Shown here: positions 1-7,752 of the stretch, piece by piece
Layout of the letters: the number at the start of each line of letters is the position of its first letter
Numbering within the stretch: the first letter of the stretch is position 1
Assembly: GCF_001552595.1 (NCBI RefSeq)
Contig: NZ_BCRM01000006.1
Span: 1-64,000, forward strand
DNA length: 64,000 bases
DNA from: Rhodococcus erythropolis NBRC 15567
GTDB lineage: Bacteria > Actinomycetota > Actinomycetes > Mycobacteriales > Mycobacteriaceae
Reading direction: 5' to 3'
Notes under the pieces: model-generated
Databases searched by the model: none
What the model was told of the DNA's origin: nothing
Seen by the model: the letters and a program-made list of their open reading frames with translations, nothing else
Program-made: the position numbers and the translations under genes

Positions 1-1266
1 GGTGCCGCAGTCGGGCTGGACCGCAGCACGGTCGCGATGCTGATCAGTGCGGACTTGCTCGTTGCAGGCATCATCACGATCATTCAGAGCCTGGGCGTCG
101 GCAAGGTTGCCGGTGTCCGCCTGCCGATCGTCTGCGGTGCGACGTTCGCCGGGCTGACGCCGATGATTCTGATCGCCAAGGAGTACGGCCTGCAGGCCGT
201 GTACGGGTCCATGCTGGTCGGTGGCGTGGTCGGCATAGCGTTGGCCGTCCCGTTCGCCAAAATCGTCCGATACTTCCCACCCCTGGTCACCGGCGTCGTC
301 CTCACAGTCATCGGCATCTCGTTGATCGGTGTCGCGGGAGGACTGATCGTCGGAAACGACCCGACCTCCCCGTCGTTCGCCGATCCGAAGAATCTGGCGC
401 TGGCTGCCGCAGTCGTTGTGGTCGCGGTGGCGTTCATCTGCCTCGGTCGCGGGATGTGGACGCAACTCGGTGTACTGATGGCACTGGTGATCGGTACCGT
501 GATCGCCATCCCGATGGGTCTGATCGATCTGAGTGGCGTCGGCGGCTCGGCCTGGGTGGGCTTCCCGATGCCGTTCCACTTCGGCGCTCCGGAGTTTCCC
601 GTCACCGCCGTGGTGGCGATGAGTATCGTCATGGCAGTCGTCTTCGCAGAATCGACGGCGAGCATGCTGGCGGTCAGCGAGATCACCGGAAAGCCTTTGA
701 AAAAAGCAGATCTCGCACGCGGGCTGGTGGCCGACGGCATGTCGGGAGTTCTGGGCGGAATCTTCAATGCCTTTGTCGACACCGTTTTCTCGCAGAATGT
801 CGGCGCCGTTGCCACGACCCGGGTGTACAGCCGGTACGTGACCGCTACCAGCGGTGCCATTCTGATCGTTCTCGGCCTCATCCCGAGAATGGGTGAAGTG
901 GTTGCAGCCCTGCCTGATCCGGTGGTCGGCGGCGTCGGAATCATCTTGTTCTCCACTGTCGCCGTGGTCGGAATCAACACACTGCGCAAGGTCGATCTCA
1001 GTGACCCGATCAACACCACGATCGCCGCCGTATCGGTGGGGATCGGTATTCTGCCGGAATTTGCGGAGGGGATGTTCGAGCGATTCCCCTCCTCGGCTCA
1101 GATCCTCCTCGGTAGCGGCATCACCTTGGCTGCGGCCTCTGCCTTTTCACTCAATCTGCTGTTCAATCACACCCGACTCGGTGAACTCGCGAGGCGATCG
1201 CGAGAGAGCCTTCCTGAACCCGCTACCAGCTCTGCAGGAGACGCCAGTGTCACAGTCCCAGTCTGA
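1..1266 (+). CDS. NCS2-family nucleobase (xanthine/urate type) permease, 5' truncated by window edge
   Basis: The reading frame is open from base 1 to the stop at 1264-1266, so the true start lies upstream and only the N-terminus is missing. The protein is a chain of hydrophobic segments typical of the nucleobase:cation symporter-2 (NAT/NCS2) family, which imports xanthine, urate or uracil across the cytoplasmic membrane using a cation gradient. The NAT signature [QEP]NxGxxxxT[RKG] is present as QNVGAVATTR (bases 793-822); known members with Q at its first position tend to carry xanthine or urate. The last 20 bases overlap the next gene, so the two are probably cotranscribed. The purine-degradation operon 6 kb downstream fits a purine substrate, but the substrate itself is inferred. 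Confidence 0.88.
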   Translation, partial: GAAVGLDRSTVAMLISADLLVAGIITIIQSLGVGKVAGVRLPIVCGATFAGLTPMILIAKEYGLQAVYGSMLVGGVVGIALAVPFAKIVRYFPPLVTGVVLTVIGISLIGVAGGLIVGNDPTSPSFADPKNLALAAAVVVVAVAFICLGRGMWTQLGVLMALVIGTVIAIPMGLIDLSGVGGSAWVGFPMPFHFGAPEFPVTAVVAMSIVMAVVFAESTASMLAVSEITGKPLKKADLARGLVADGMSGVLGGIFNAFVDTVFSQNVGAVATTRVYSRYVTATSGAILIVLGLIPRMGEVVAALPDPVVGGVGIILFSTVAVVGINTLRKVDLSDPINTTIAAVSVGIGILPEFAEGMFERFPSSAQILLGSGITLAAASAFSLNLLFNHTRLGELARRSRESLPEPATSSAGDASVTVPV

Positions 1267-2311
1267 TCCCTTCGAAGTTCCCGTCATCGACATCTCGCCC
1301 TACGTACTCGGTGGTGCCGACCGGGACAAGGCGCGCGTGGCCGCCGAAGTCGACCATGCCTGTCGGACTGTCGGTTTCATCCAGATTCGGGGCCACGGTG
1401 TTCCGGCCGATGTTTCTTCCGGCCTCGCCGAAGCCATGGACGACTTCTTCGGGCTGTCGATGGAGACGAAGTCGGGCTACCGAATCGAGGGCGCGAATCG
1501 TGGATACAGCCCGCCCAAGAGCGAGTCGCTGAGCTTGAGCCTCGGCGTCGAATCCGCGACTCGGATGAATGACTTCTTCGAGGCCTTCAACGTCGGAACC
1601 GAAGCCAGATCATTCACCGAACTCGAACTGTCGGAGGATGATTACGGAATCAATCTGTGGCCCGCAGTGCCAGGTTTCACGGAACGAGTGGAGAATTACT
1701 ATGCCCATGGCGAGCGGGTGGCACGCACACTGACCACCATTTTCGAAGATGCGCTCGGTCTGACCCCAGGATTCTTCGAGTCGATCACCGATCATTCCAT
1801 CGACGTACTGCGGATGAACAACTACGCATTACCCGAAGGGACGGTGACATTGGACGGTGAGTTGAAGGGTATGGGCGAACATACCGATTTCGGGCTGGTC
1901 ACCGTGCTGTGGGCGGATCAGGTCGAAGGTTTGCAAGTACTCGGGAGCGACCGACGCTGGCACGATGTCTGGCCGGTCGACGGCGCGCTACTGGTCAATC
2001 TCGGGGATCTCACCGCGCGACTGACCAACGACAGGTGGATGTCCACGCTGCACCGAGTTGCGCCTCCGGTGGTGAACGGCACCATCAAGCGTCGGCGATC
2101 GGCGGCCTTCTTCCACGACGGAAACGTCGACGCGGTGATTGCGACTCTGCCGAGTTTTCAGGACGACTCCGGCTTGGAGTACGAATCCATTACCGTTCGC
2201 GATCACATCAAGGCCAAATTGGCCGGGTCGAGGCAGGGAAAGTCCAACGCCGCCGCAGGTCGTGAGGCGGCTCGGGTACTTTCGGCTGCAGAGCTCGAGA
2301 TCAAGCAGTGA
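1247..2311 (+). CDS. 2-oxoglutarate/Fe(II)-dependent oxygenase, isopenicillin N synthase-like fold
   Basis: A 354-residue protein with an N-terminal DIOX_N region (FEVPVIDIS near residue 9) and a C-terminal double-stranded beta-helix. The Fe(II) facial triad is visible as H212-T-D214 and H269 (TLHRV), followed by an R-x-S pair (R283, S285) that normally binds the 2-oxoglutarate carboxylate. GTG at 1247 is chosen because AGGAG lies 6 bases upstream and the protein then begins at the family's normal N-terminus; a longer in-frame opening inside the permease gene is out-of-frame coding shadow. It overlaps the permease by 20 bases and the hydrolase by 4. The family includes thymine 7-hydroxylase as well as many small-molecule hydroxylases; the substrate here is unknown. 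Confidence 0.85.
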   Translation: MSQSQSDPFEVPVIDISPYVLGGADRDKARVAAEVDHACRTVGFIQIRGHGVPADVSSGLAEAMDDFFGLSMETKSGYRIEGANRGYSPPKSESLSLSLGVESATRMNDFFEAFNVGTEARSFTELELSEDDYGINLWPAVPGFTERVENYYAHGERVARTLTTIFEDALGLTPGFFESITDHSIDVLRMNNYALPEGTVTLDGELKGMGEHTDFGLVTVLWADQVEGLQVLGSDRRWHDVWPVDGALLVNLGDLTARLTNDRWMSTLHRVAPPVVNGTIKRRRSAAFFHDGNVDAVIATLPSFQDDSGLEYESITVRDHIKAKLAGSRQGKSNAAAGREAARVLSAAELEIKQ

Positions 2312-3093
2312 GTGCACGGAACATCGTCCTCATCCACGGAGCGTGGGCCGGCGGTTGGGTCTGGGATCGTGTGTGTGGCCCACTGAAATCGGCCGGCTTC
2401 AATCCCGTTGTGGTGGAGCTTCCAGGCTCGGGAAGTTGGAACCCCGACGACGTGATCGATCTCGACGCAGTTGCCGAACATGTTGTGGCAGTAGTCGATT
2501 CCCTGGACGGGCAGTGCGCCCTCGTCGGTCACTCCGGCGGAGGCATCGTGGCCTCACAGGTGGCTGAGTTACTGCCTTCGCGGGTAGCGGGTCTTGTGTA
2601 CGTCGCGGGGATGATGCTTCCATCGCAGATGGACTTCGGGATGCTCTGCATCGAAGTCGGTCTGGCAAGTCCGGTCGGGATCTCACGTTGGTTGGTCCCC
2701 GTGGACGACGGGAATGCGACGGTGGTTCCGCCCGAAGCCGGTGCCGCTGTGTTCTTCCACGAAGCGCCAGTGGCTGATGCGATCTTCGCCGCGCGCATGC
2801 TCGTTCCACAACTGGAGTCGGCCCGCCTGATGGCACCCGTCTGGACGGAAGAACGATTCGGAACCGTCCCGCGTTTGTATGTCGAATGCACGCTCGATCG
2901 AACCGTGCCGATCGAAGCTCAGCGTGCCATGCAGAAACTTGTTCCCGGTGCCCAGGTGGTCAGCCTGGACACCGACCACGCCCCGCAGTTGTCGAGGCTC
3001 CCGGAGTTGATCGAAGCGATCGCCGATTTTGCCCAGAACGCGTTCAGCCGAACTCGACGCCTTGAGCCAGCGGCAACTGGTCCGAGTAGTTGA
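2308..3093 (+). CDS. alpha/beta hydrolase, esterase/hydroxynitrile-lyase-like
   Basis: A 261-residue cytosolic alpha/beta-hydrolase. The N-terminal oxyanion-hole segment HGAWAGGW (residues 10-17) and nucleophile elbow GHSGGG (Ser76) are clear. The acid is likely in LDRTVP and the base in DTDHAP near the C-terminus. The HGAW form is shared with plant methyl-esterase/hydroxynitrile-lyase relatives and bacterial esterases. The GTG start overlaps the preceding stop (GTGA), which implies translational coupling with the oxygenase. Substrate unknown; a hydrolytic step after oxygenation is a reasonable inference. Its last 50 bases overlap the converging aldehyde dehydrogenase gene. Confidence 0.8.
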   Translation: MSARNIVLIHGAWAGGWVWDRVCGPLKSAGFNPVVVELPGSGSWNPDDVIDLDAVAEHVVAVVDSLDGQCALVGHSGGGIVASQVAELLPSRVAGLVYVAGMMLPSQMDFGMLCIEVGLASPVGISRWLVPVDDGNATVVPPEAGAAVFFHEAPVADAIFAARMLVPQLESARLMAPVWTEERFGTVPRLYVECTLDRTVPIEAQRAMQKLVPGAQVVSLDTDHAPQLSRLPELIEAIADFAQNAFSRTRRLEPAATGPSS

Positions 3094-4549
3094 CGGTATT
3101 GGTGGCTCGGCGCATGTAGGCCTTCCATGAATCCGAACCCGATTCGCGCCCGCCGCCCGTCTCCTTCTCGCCGCCGAATGCGCCGCCGATCTCCGCACCG
3201 GACGTTCCGATGTTCACGTTCGCGATGCCGCAATCGGAGCCGTCGGCGGCGAGGAAGCGCTCTGCTTCTCGCTGATCGAGTGTGAAGATCGAGGATGAAA
3301 GTCCTTGAGGTACACCGTTGTGCAGCGCAATAGCGTCGTCGAAGTCGGTGTAGGTCAAGACATAGAGGATGGGTGCAAATGTTTCCGCCCGTACCACCTC
3401 GGTCTGTGCGGGCATGCGAACGAGAGCAGGTGTCACGTAGAACCCGGATTCGCCGACGCGATCACCGCCACACACCACGGTTCCGCCGTCGCCGCGCGCG
3501 GCCGAGAGGGACTTCTGCATTGCCTCGTACGCGGCTTCGTTGATCAGCGGTCCGACCAGAACACCGGAATCGAAGGGACTACCGACCTGGAGTTGCGCGT
3601 ACGCGGACGCAATGCGGTCGACGACGTTGTCGGCGATCGACTCGTGAACGATGAGTCGGCGCAGTGAGGTGCAGCGCTGCCCGGCAGTTCCCGCGGCGGA
3701 GAAGACAATTCCGCGCACGGCAAGCTCGAGATCCGCCGACGGCGTGACGACTGCGGCGTTGTTCCCACCCAACTCCAGAAGACTTCGTCCGAAGCGCTCG
3801 GCGACCCGCGGAGCCACGGCGCGGCCCATCCGCACGGAACCCGTGGCGCTGACCAAGGCCACGAGTGGGTTGTCCACCAGCGCCTCACCGACGTCACGTC
3901 CGCCGACGACCAACTGGTGCACGTCGATCGGTGCTTCACAATCCGCGAGCGCACGTCGCAGGAGCGCATGACATGCCAGAGCGGTCAACGGAGTGGTTTC
4001 CGAAGGCTTCCAGACGACGGAGTCGCCGCAGACCAGAGCAATGGCGGTATTCCACGACCACACCGCTACCGGAAAGTTGAACGCAGAGATGACCCCGACA
4101 ACGCCGAGCGGGTGCCACGTTTCCGACAACCGGTGGCCGGGACGTTCGGACGGCATGGTGCGCCCGTAGAGCTGCCTGGAGAGACCGACCGCGAACTCGC
4201 AGATGTCGATCATCTCCTGTACCTCGCCGAGAGCTTCCGAGGTGACCTTGCCTGCCTCCAGCGTCACGATCTCCGCGAGATCCTCCTTGTGCTCGGTAAG
4301 TAGGCTGCCCAGCCGCCGCACCACCGCGCCGCGCGCCGGAGCGGGGACGGTGCGCCAGGTGAGGAACGCTCGATGAGCCGCCTCGACGGCGTCGTCGACC
4401 TCTCGGCCGGAGTGCTGCCGGACCGTACGCAGCTGTGTGCCGGTGATCGGCGTGTGTGCGCTCAGATCACCGGCGGGCCACTCGACACCACAGGCAGCGA
4501 GGGCTCTCTCGGCGCGATCGGCGAGGCTCGAAGGATCAGGCAGGTTCAC
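3044..4549 (-). CDS. amaB: aldehyde dehydrogenase, probable L-2-aminoadipate-6-semialdehyde dehydrogenase
   Basis: A 501-residue NAD(P)-dependent aldehyde dehydrogenase of the ALDH7/antiquitin type. The Rossmann region contains SAFNFP (155-160) and KPSETTP; the general base is E259 in LELGGNN and the catalytic cysteine is C293 in GQRCTS. It should oxidise 2-aminoadipate-6-semialdehyde (or its cyclic piperideine form) to 2-aminoadipate, the step after lysine 6-aminotransferase; mycobacteria carry the equivalent gene as pcd near lat. The GTG start overlaps the stop of the upstream DUF1338 gene by 4 bases (GTGA), so these two are coupled. The 3' end overlaps the convergent hydrolase gene by 50 bases. 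The substrate call rests on gene context plus family. Confidence 0.85.
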   Translation of the reverse strand: MNLPDPSSLADRAERALAACGVEWPAGDLSAHTPITGTQLRTVRQHSGREVDDAVEAAHRAFLTWRTVPAPARGAVVRRLGSLLTEHKEDLAEIVTLEAGKVTSEALGEVQEMIDICEFAVGLSRQLYGRTMPSERPGHRLSETWHPLGVVGVISAFNFPVAVWSWNTAIALVCGDSVVWKPSETTPLTALACHALLRRALADCEAPIDVHQLVVGGRDVGEALVDNPLVALVSATGSVRMGRAVAPRVAERFGRSLLELGGNNAAVVTPSADLELAVRGIVFSAAGTAGQRCTSLRRLIVHESIADNVVDRIASAYAQLQVGSPFDSGVLVGPLINEAAYEAMQKSLSAARGDGGTVVCGGDRVGESGFYVTPALVRMPAQTEVVRAETFAPILYVLTYTDFDDAIALHNGVPQGLSSSIFTLDQREAERFLAADGSDCGIANVNIGTSGAEIGGAFGGEKETGGGRESGSDSWKAYMRRATNTVNYSDQLPLAQGVEFG

Positions 4550-5862
4550 GGGGAGTCCTCTGTGTTAGAAGGCGGAAGTGTTTGTAGGCGGGAGTGGTTG
4601 TTGGCGGGAGAAAGCAGGGCACGTGATGCCTCTTGTTGTGCGCGGTACAGCTCGAACGGATCTTCAATGGTGCGGTCGATGGCGCCCTCCAATCGATCCT
4701 GCCCGTATTCGGCGCCGGGCGCATCGGAAACGAATCCGGTCACGGAATCGAGATTGGACGCGAAGATCCCGGCCGCGGATGCCGGTAGGAAGTCCTCATA
4801 GACGATCGGGTCGCGGACGACAACAGTTCCTTCGTTTCGGTACGTGAAGTACGCCAACCCCGCGTCGTCGAGTCCGTCCTCGGTGTGCGGAAATTCGCTG
4901 CCCCAGTCGGCGTCCGCGGGCTTTGCGATCAGTCGGTCGTAGATCGCACGCCCGCTGGGGGTCAACGCGATTCCGCGTGCCTCGACCTCGCCGAATCTGA
5001 CGCGGACAGGTTCTGTGGTGACCGATCCGTCCGGCCGCCGAAAACGTCTGTCTTCGGCGAGTGCGCGAAACGACGTCTGCCGCAGAAGCAGTGGCGGTCC
5101 ATACCATCTCGGTGGGCCTTGGATGCGGTCGATCATGATGATGCCGCGCTCGGTCATTCGGCGGTACAACTCGTCGATGTCGAGCACTCGCGGGGTGAGG
5201 TGGTTGACATGTGTCGAGCCCTGGCCGGCGATGTCTGCGGCGACAGGTGAGATCGCGGCAAGTTCGCGATACCAACCGGCGTCGATGGGATCGGTGCCGA
5301 GCCGAAACGCCGAGGTCGCCGCTTCGACGAATTGTGTCGCCTCGGGCTCCGGTAGGCCGTACTCGCGGTTCGCTTGCCGTGCCCACTGCAGAAGTTCTGG
5401 AGAGAACAGGGTGCGGCGACGCAGGAACCCGGTGATCCGACGCTCGAGGTCGGTGTCGAAGAACCTGGAATCGGAGCCGGTCAGTACCGAAGTGAAAACA
5501 CGAAACGGGTTCCGGGCGAGTTCGGCAGGTTCGGTGGGGCGAAACGCCGTCGAGACAACGGGAATGGGGGAGTCGGTGAGCCGGAGGTCGTAGTAGCCGA
5601 CCGGAAACATACCGAATCCGCCGAAGACGGTGGCTACGTCACGTAGTTCGTCGAGAGTCCCCAGTCTGATGGCGCCGTGACGCTCGGCGCTGACTCTCGC
5701 CAGGCTGCCCAGGCGCTCCGCCGAATCCGGATGCTCGGCGGCAAAATCACGGTTCACCTGCATCGTTACATCTACCAAGGTGTTGTAAGCGGGGACCTCG
5801 TCCCCATACATCTTGGCGAGGGCCGCTGCGAACCGTGCACGTAGCTCCCAGGTTTCAACCAT
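4546..5862 (-). CDS. hglS: DUF1338/HglS-family 2-oxoadipate dioxygenase/decarboxylase (2-hydroxyglutarate synthase)
   Basis: A 438-residue DUF1338 protein. In characterised HglS the enzyme converts 2-oxoadipate plus O2 to D-2-hydroxyglutarate plus CO2 using a mononuclear metal bound by two His and one Glu. Matching elements are visible: RHGAIR (H62 with the substrate-binding-type R66), STHVNHLTPR (H218/H221) and a downstream glutamate in FGEVEARG (E292/E294). ATG at 5862 is used; the reading frame runs further upstream but that part crosses the divergent lrp gene and has no family similarity. Downstream it overlaps the aldehyde dehydrogenase. Together with lat this outlines lysine -> aminoadipate -> oxoadipate -> 2-hydroxyglutarate; the 2-aminoadipate aminotransferase is not in the window. 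Confidence 0.82.
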   Translation of the reverse strand: MVETWELRARFAAALAKMYGDEVPAYNTLVDVTMQVNRDFAAEHPDSAERLGSLARVSAERHGAIRLGTLDELRDVATVFGGFGMFPVGYYDLRLTDSPIPVVSTAFRPTEPAELARNPFRVFTSVLTGSDSRFFDTDLERRITGFLRRRTLFSPELLQWARQANREYGLPEPEATQFVEAATSAFRLGTDPIDAGWYRELAAISPVAADIAGQGSTHVNHLTPRVLDIDELYRRMTERGIIMIDRIQGPPRWYGPPLLLRQTSFRALAEDRRFRRPDGSVTTEPVRVRFGEVEARGIALTPSGRAIYDRLIAKPADADWGSEFPHTEDGLDDAGLAYFTYRNEGTVVVRDPIVYEDFLPASAAGIFASNLDSVTGFVSDAPGAEYGQDRLEGAIDRTIEDPFELYRAQQEASRALLSPANNHSRLQTLPPSNTEDSP

Positions 5863-5880
5863 ACGAATGTCCGATTGCGT

Positions 5881-5886
5881 TAGCCT
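5881..5886 (+). promoter_or_regulatory. -10 element TAGCCT for the lrp-type regulator (leaderless)
   Basis: TAGCCT ends 6 bases before the GTG start at 5893. There is no purine-rich ribosome-binding site in between, so transcription probably starts at or next to the start codon. It lies in the 30-base gap between the divergent hglS and lrp genes. Inferred from sequence only. Confidence 0.5.
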
Positions 5887-5892
5887 GCGCAG

Positions 5893-6357
5893 GTGCGAGA
5901 AACAGAAACCAGTGACGCTGCCGGGGTTCCGGTCGACGAAACCGATCGACTTTTGATGCGTGAATTGGTCTTGGACGGCCGTGCCACTCTCGCGAGTCTT
6001 GCTGAGAAGGCCGGACTCTCGATCTCTGCAGTCCAGTCGAGAGTGCGTCGATTGGAGTCTCGCAAGGTGATCCGTGGCTACTCGGCGAAGATCGATCCGG
6101 AGGCACTCGGTCATAATCTGTCCGCATTTGTCGCCATCACTCCTCTCGATCCTTCCCAGCCCGACGATGCGCCTGCTCGCTTGCGTCATCTACCGGCCGT
6201 CGTCTCGTGTCACTCCGTGGCCGGGAGCGAAAGCTACGTCCTCCTGGTCCGGGTGGCGTCACCTCGGGCGTTGGAACGATTGCTGCAGGAGATCCGTACG
6301 GCAGCCAACGTCAACACGCGAAGCACCATCATCCTACAAACTTTTTACGACGAATGA
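5893..6357 (+). CDS. lrpA: Lrp/AsnC-family transcriptional regulator (LrpA-like) of lysine catabolism
   Basis: A 154-residue Lrp/AsnC regulator. An N-terminal winged helix-turn-helix (about residues 18-70, with ...LASLAEKAGLSISAVQSRV... as the recognition region) is followed by a RAM ligand-binding domain ending in RSTIILQTFYDE. Such proteins form octamers that sense amino acids and wrap DNA. It is divergent from hglS-amaB (30-base gap) and directly upstream of lat (66-base gap), the arrangement of M. tuberculosis lrpA-lat. It very likely senses lysine or a breakdown product and controls both directions. GTG start; the first 15 residues before the HTH are variable, so a slightly later start cannot be excluded. 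Confidence 0.87.
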   Translation: MRETETSDAAGVPVDETDRLLMRELVLDGRATLASLAEKAGLSISAVQSRVRRLESRKVIRGYSAKIDPEALGHNLSAFVAITPLDPSQPDDAPARLRHLPAVVSCHSVAGSESYVLLVRVASPRALERLLQEIRTAANVNTRSTIILQTFYDE

Positions 6358-6404
6358 CGGGGGTTCCGTAACTTTTACGGCTTCCTATCGACACTTTCGT
6401 AAAA
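6343..6404. promoter_or_regulatory. symmetric TTACG operator array in front of lat, probable Lrp/AsnC binding region
   Basis: A central inverted repeat CCGTAA-ctt-TTACGG occupies 6366-6380. It is flanked by TTTTACGA at 6343-6350 and its exact reverse complement TCGTAAAA at 6397-6404, with centres about 27 bases on either side. The whole block is thus a nested palindrome covering the end of the regulator gene and the lat promoter. Evenly phased half-sites are what an Lrp octamer would contact. Binding is inferred. Confidence 0.6.
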
Positions 6405-6416
6405 TTGACATAATCT
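6388..6416 (+). promoter_or_regulatory. lat promoter, -35 TCGACA / -10 TAATCT, leaderless
   Basis: TCGACA (6388-6393) and TAATCT (6411-6416) are separated by 17 bases. The ATG follows the -10 by 7 bases with no Shine-Dalgarno sequence, so the lat mRNA should begin at its start codon. The -35 lies between the central palindrome and the distal half-site TCGTAAAA of the operator array. Confidence 0.55.
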
Positions 6417-6423
6417 TCGCAGT

Positions 6424-7752
6424 ATGAGTACTGCGATGCGAGACTTCGGTGACAGTGCGCTCTTTCCGGTCTACGAGGTGCTGAAGGCCAGCATTCTCGT
6501 CGACGGATTCGATCTGATTCTCGATGTGCAAAGGTCGCAGGGTTCGTATCTCCGCGACCTGCGAGACGGCACCGAGTTTCTGGACATGTTCGGTTTCTTC
6601 GGCTCTTCCGCCCTGGGGATGAATCACCCCGCGATCGCCGACGACGAGGAATTCCAGCAGGAATTGGCCGTTGTCGCCTCCAACAAGCCGAGTAATTCCG
6701 ACATCTACACCGAGCCTATGGCGCGCTTCGTTGCGGCTTTCGCTCGGGTCCTGGGGGATTCGGCGCTCCCACACTTGTTCTTCGTGGACGGTGGGGCACT
6801 TGCGGTGGAAAATGCGCTCAAGGTTGCCTTCGACTGGAAGAGTCGGTTGAACGAAAGCCGTGGATTGTCAAGCGATCTGGGGACGAAGGTCCTGCATTTG
6901 ACCGAGGCCTTCCACGGTCGTAGCGGATACACGATGTCGCTCACCAATACCGAACCGGGCAAGGTCGCGAGATTCCCCAAGTTCGACTGGCCCCGGATCG
7001 ACTCGCCGTATCTCGCAGACGGTCGCGATGTCGAAGCTGCGGAGAGGCAAGCTCTCGAGCAAGCGCACCGAGCGTTTTCCGACAACCCCGACGATATAGC
7101 CTGTTTCATCGCCGAGCCGATCCAAGGCGAAGGCGGTGACCATCACCTCAGGCCGGAATTCCTGCAGGCGATGCAAGAGCTGTGTCGTGAGAATGACGCC
7201 CTCTTCATTCTCGACGAGGTGCAAACGGGATGCGGAATCACCGGAACCGCTTGGGCCTATCAGCAATTGGGATTGCATCCGGATGTGGTTGCCTTCGGTA
7301 AGAAAACGCAGGTGTGTGGCATCATGGCAGGCGGTCGAGTGGATGAAGTGCGCGACAATGTGTTTCACGTCAGTTCCCGGATCAATTCGACGTGGGGTGG
7401 CAACCTCACCGACATGGTGCGCGCCCGGCGGATACTCGAAGTCATCGAGCAGGACCGACTGATCGACCGCGCGCGATTCACGGGTGCGCATCTCCTTGCC
7501 CGGTTGACCGAAGTCTGCGGGCGCTACGCGGCGGCGACCGAGCCGCGCGGTCGTGGTCTGATGTGCGCGATTACCTTGGCGGACAGTGACCTTCGTGATC
7601 GCGTCGTCCAGCGACTGCGAGAAGACGAGCATGTGATGATACTGCCAACCGGGAAGAGAGGAATCAGATTCCGTCCCGCGCTGACGGTGACCACCGGTGA
7701 GTTGGACGACGCGGTCGACGCAGTCGAGCGAGTGCTCGAGCGCGAAGTCTAG
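6424..7752 (+). CDS. lat: L-lysine 6-aminotransferase
   Basis: A 442-residue class-III PLP aminotransferase that transfers the epsilon-amino group of lysine to 2-oxoglutarate, giving 2-aminoadipate-6-semialdehyde (in equilibrium with piperideine-6-carboxylate) and glutamate. Family hallmarks: FFVDGGALAVENALK near 119-133, the cofactor aspartate D264 in FILDEVQTG, and the PLP lysine in AFGKKTQVCG (K293/K294). This is the Lat subtype known from mycobacteria and beta-lactam producers, not an ornithine aminotransferase. It is preceded by the Lrp regulator and a leaderless promoter. Its stop codon overlaps the converging xanthine dehydrogenase stop by 4 bases, with no terminator between them. Confidence 0.93.
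   Translation: MSTAMRDFGDSALFPVYEVLKASILVDGFDLILDVQRSQGSYLRDLRDGTEFLDMFGFFGSSALGMNHPAIADDEEFQQELAVVASNKPSNSDIYTEPMARFVAAFARVLGDSALPHLFFVDGGALAVENALKVAFDWKSRLNESRGLSSDLGTKVLHLTEAFHGRSGYTMSLTNTEPGKVARFPKFDWPRIDSPYLADGRDVEAAERQALEQAHRAFSDNPDDIACFIAEPIQGEGGDHHLRPEFLQAMQELCRENDALFILDEVQTGCGITGTAWAYQQLGLHPDVVAFGKKTQVCGIMAGGRVDEVRDNVFHVSSRINSTWGGNLTDMVRARRILEVIEQDRLIDRARFTGAHLLARLTEVCGRYAAATEPRGRGLMCAITLADSDLRDRVVQRLREDEHVMILPTGKRGIRFRPALTVTTGELDDAVDAVERVLEREV

Noticed and set aside
893-1246. Extension of the oxygenase reading frame into the permease gene
   Set aside because: The extra residues have no family similarity, overlap the permease in another frame, and a GTG with AGGAG at 1247 gives a normal N-terminus.
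4546-5862. YdcJ-type metalloprotein of unknown function as the only label
   Set aside because: The DUF1338 family includes YdcJ, but coupling with the aminoadipate-semialdehyde dehydrogenase and lat, plus the matching His/Arg/Glu motifs, favours the 2-oxoadipate enzyme.
5863-6189. Upstream extension of the DUF1338 frame
   Set aside because: It runs through the divergent lrp gene; the conserved family begins at the ATG at 5862.
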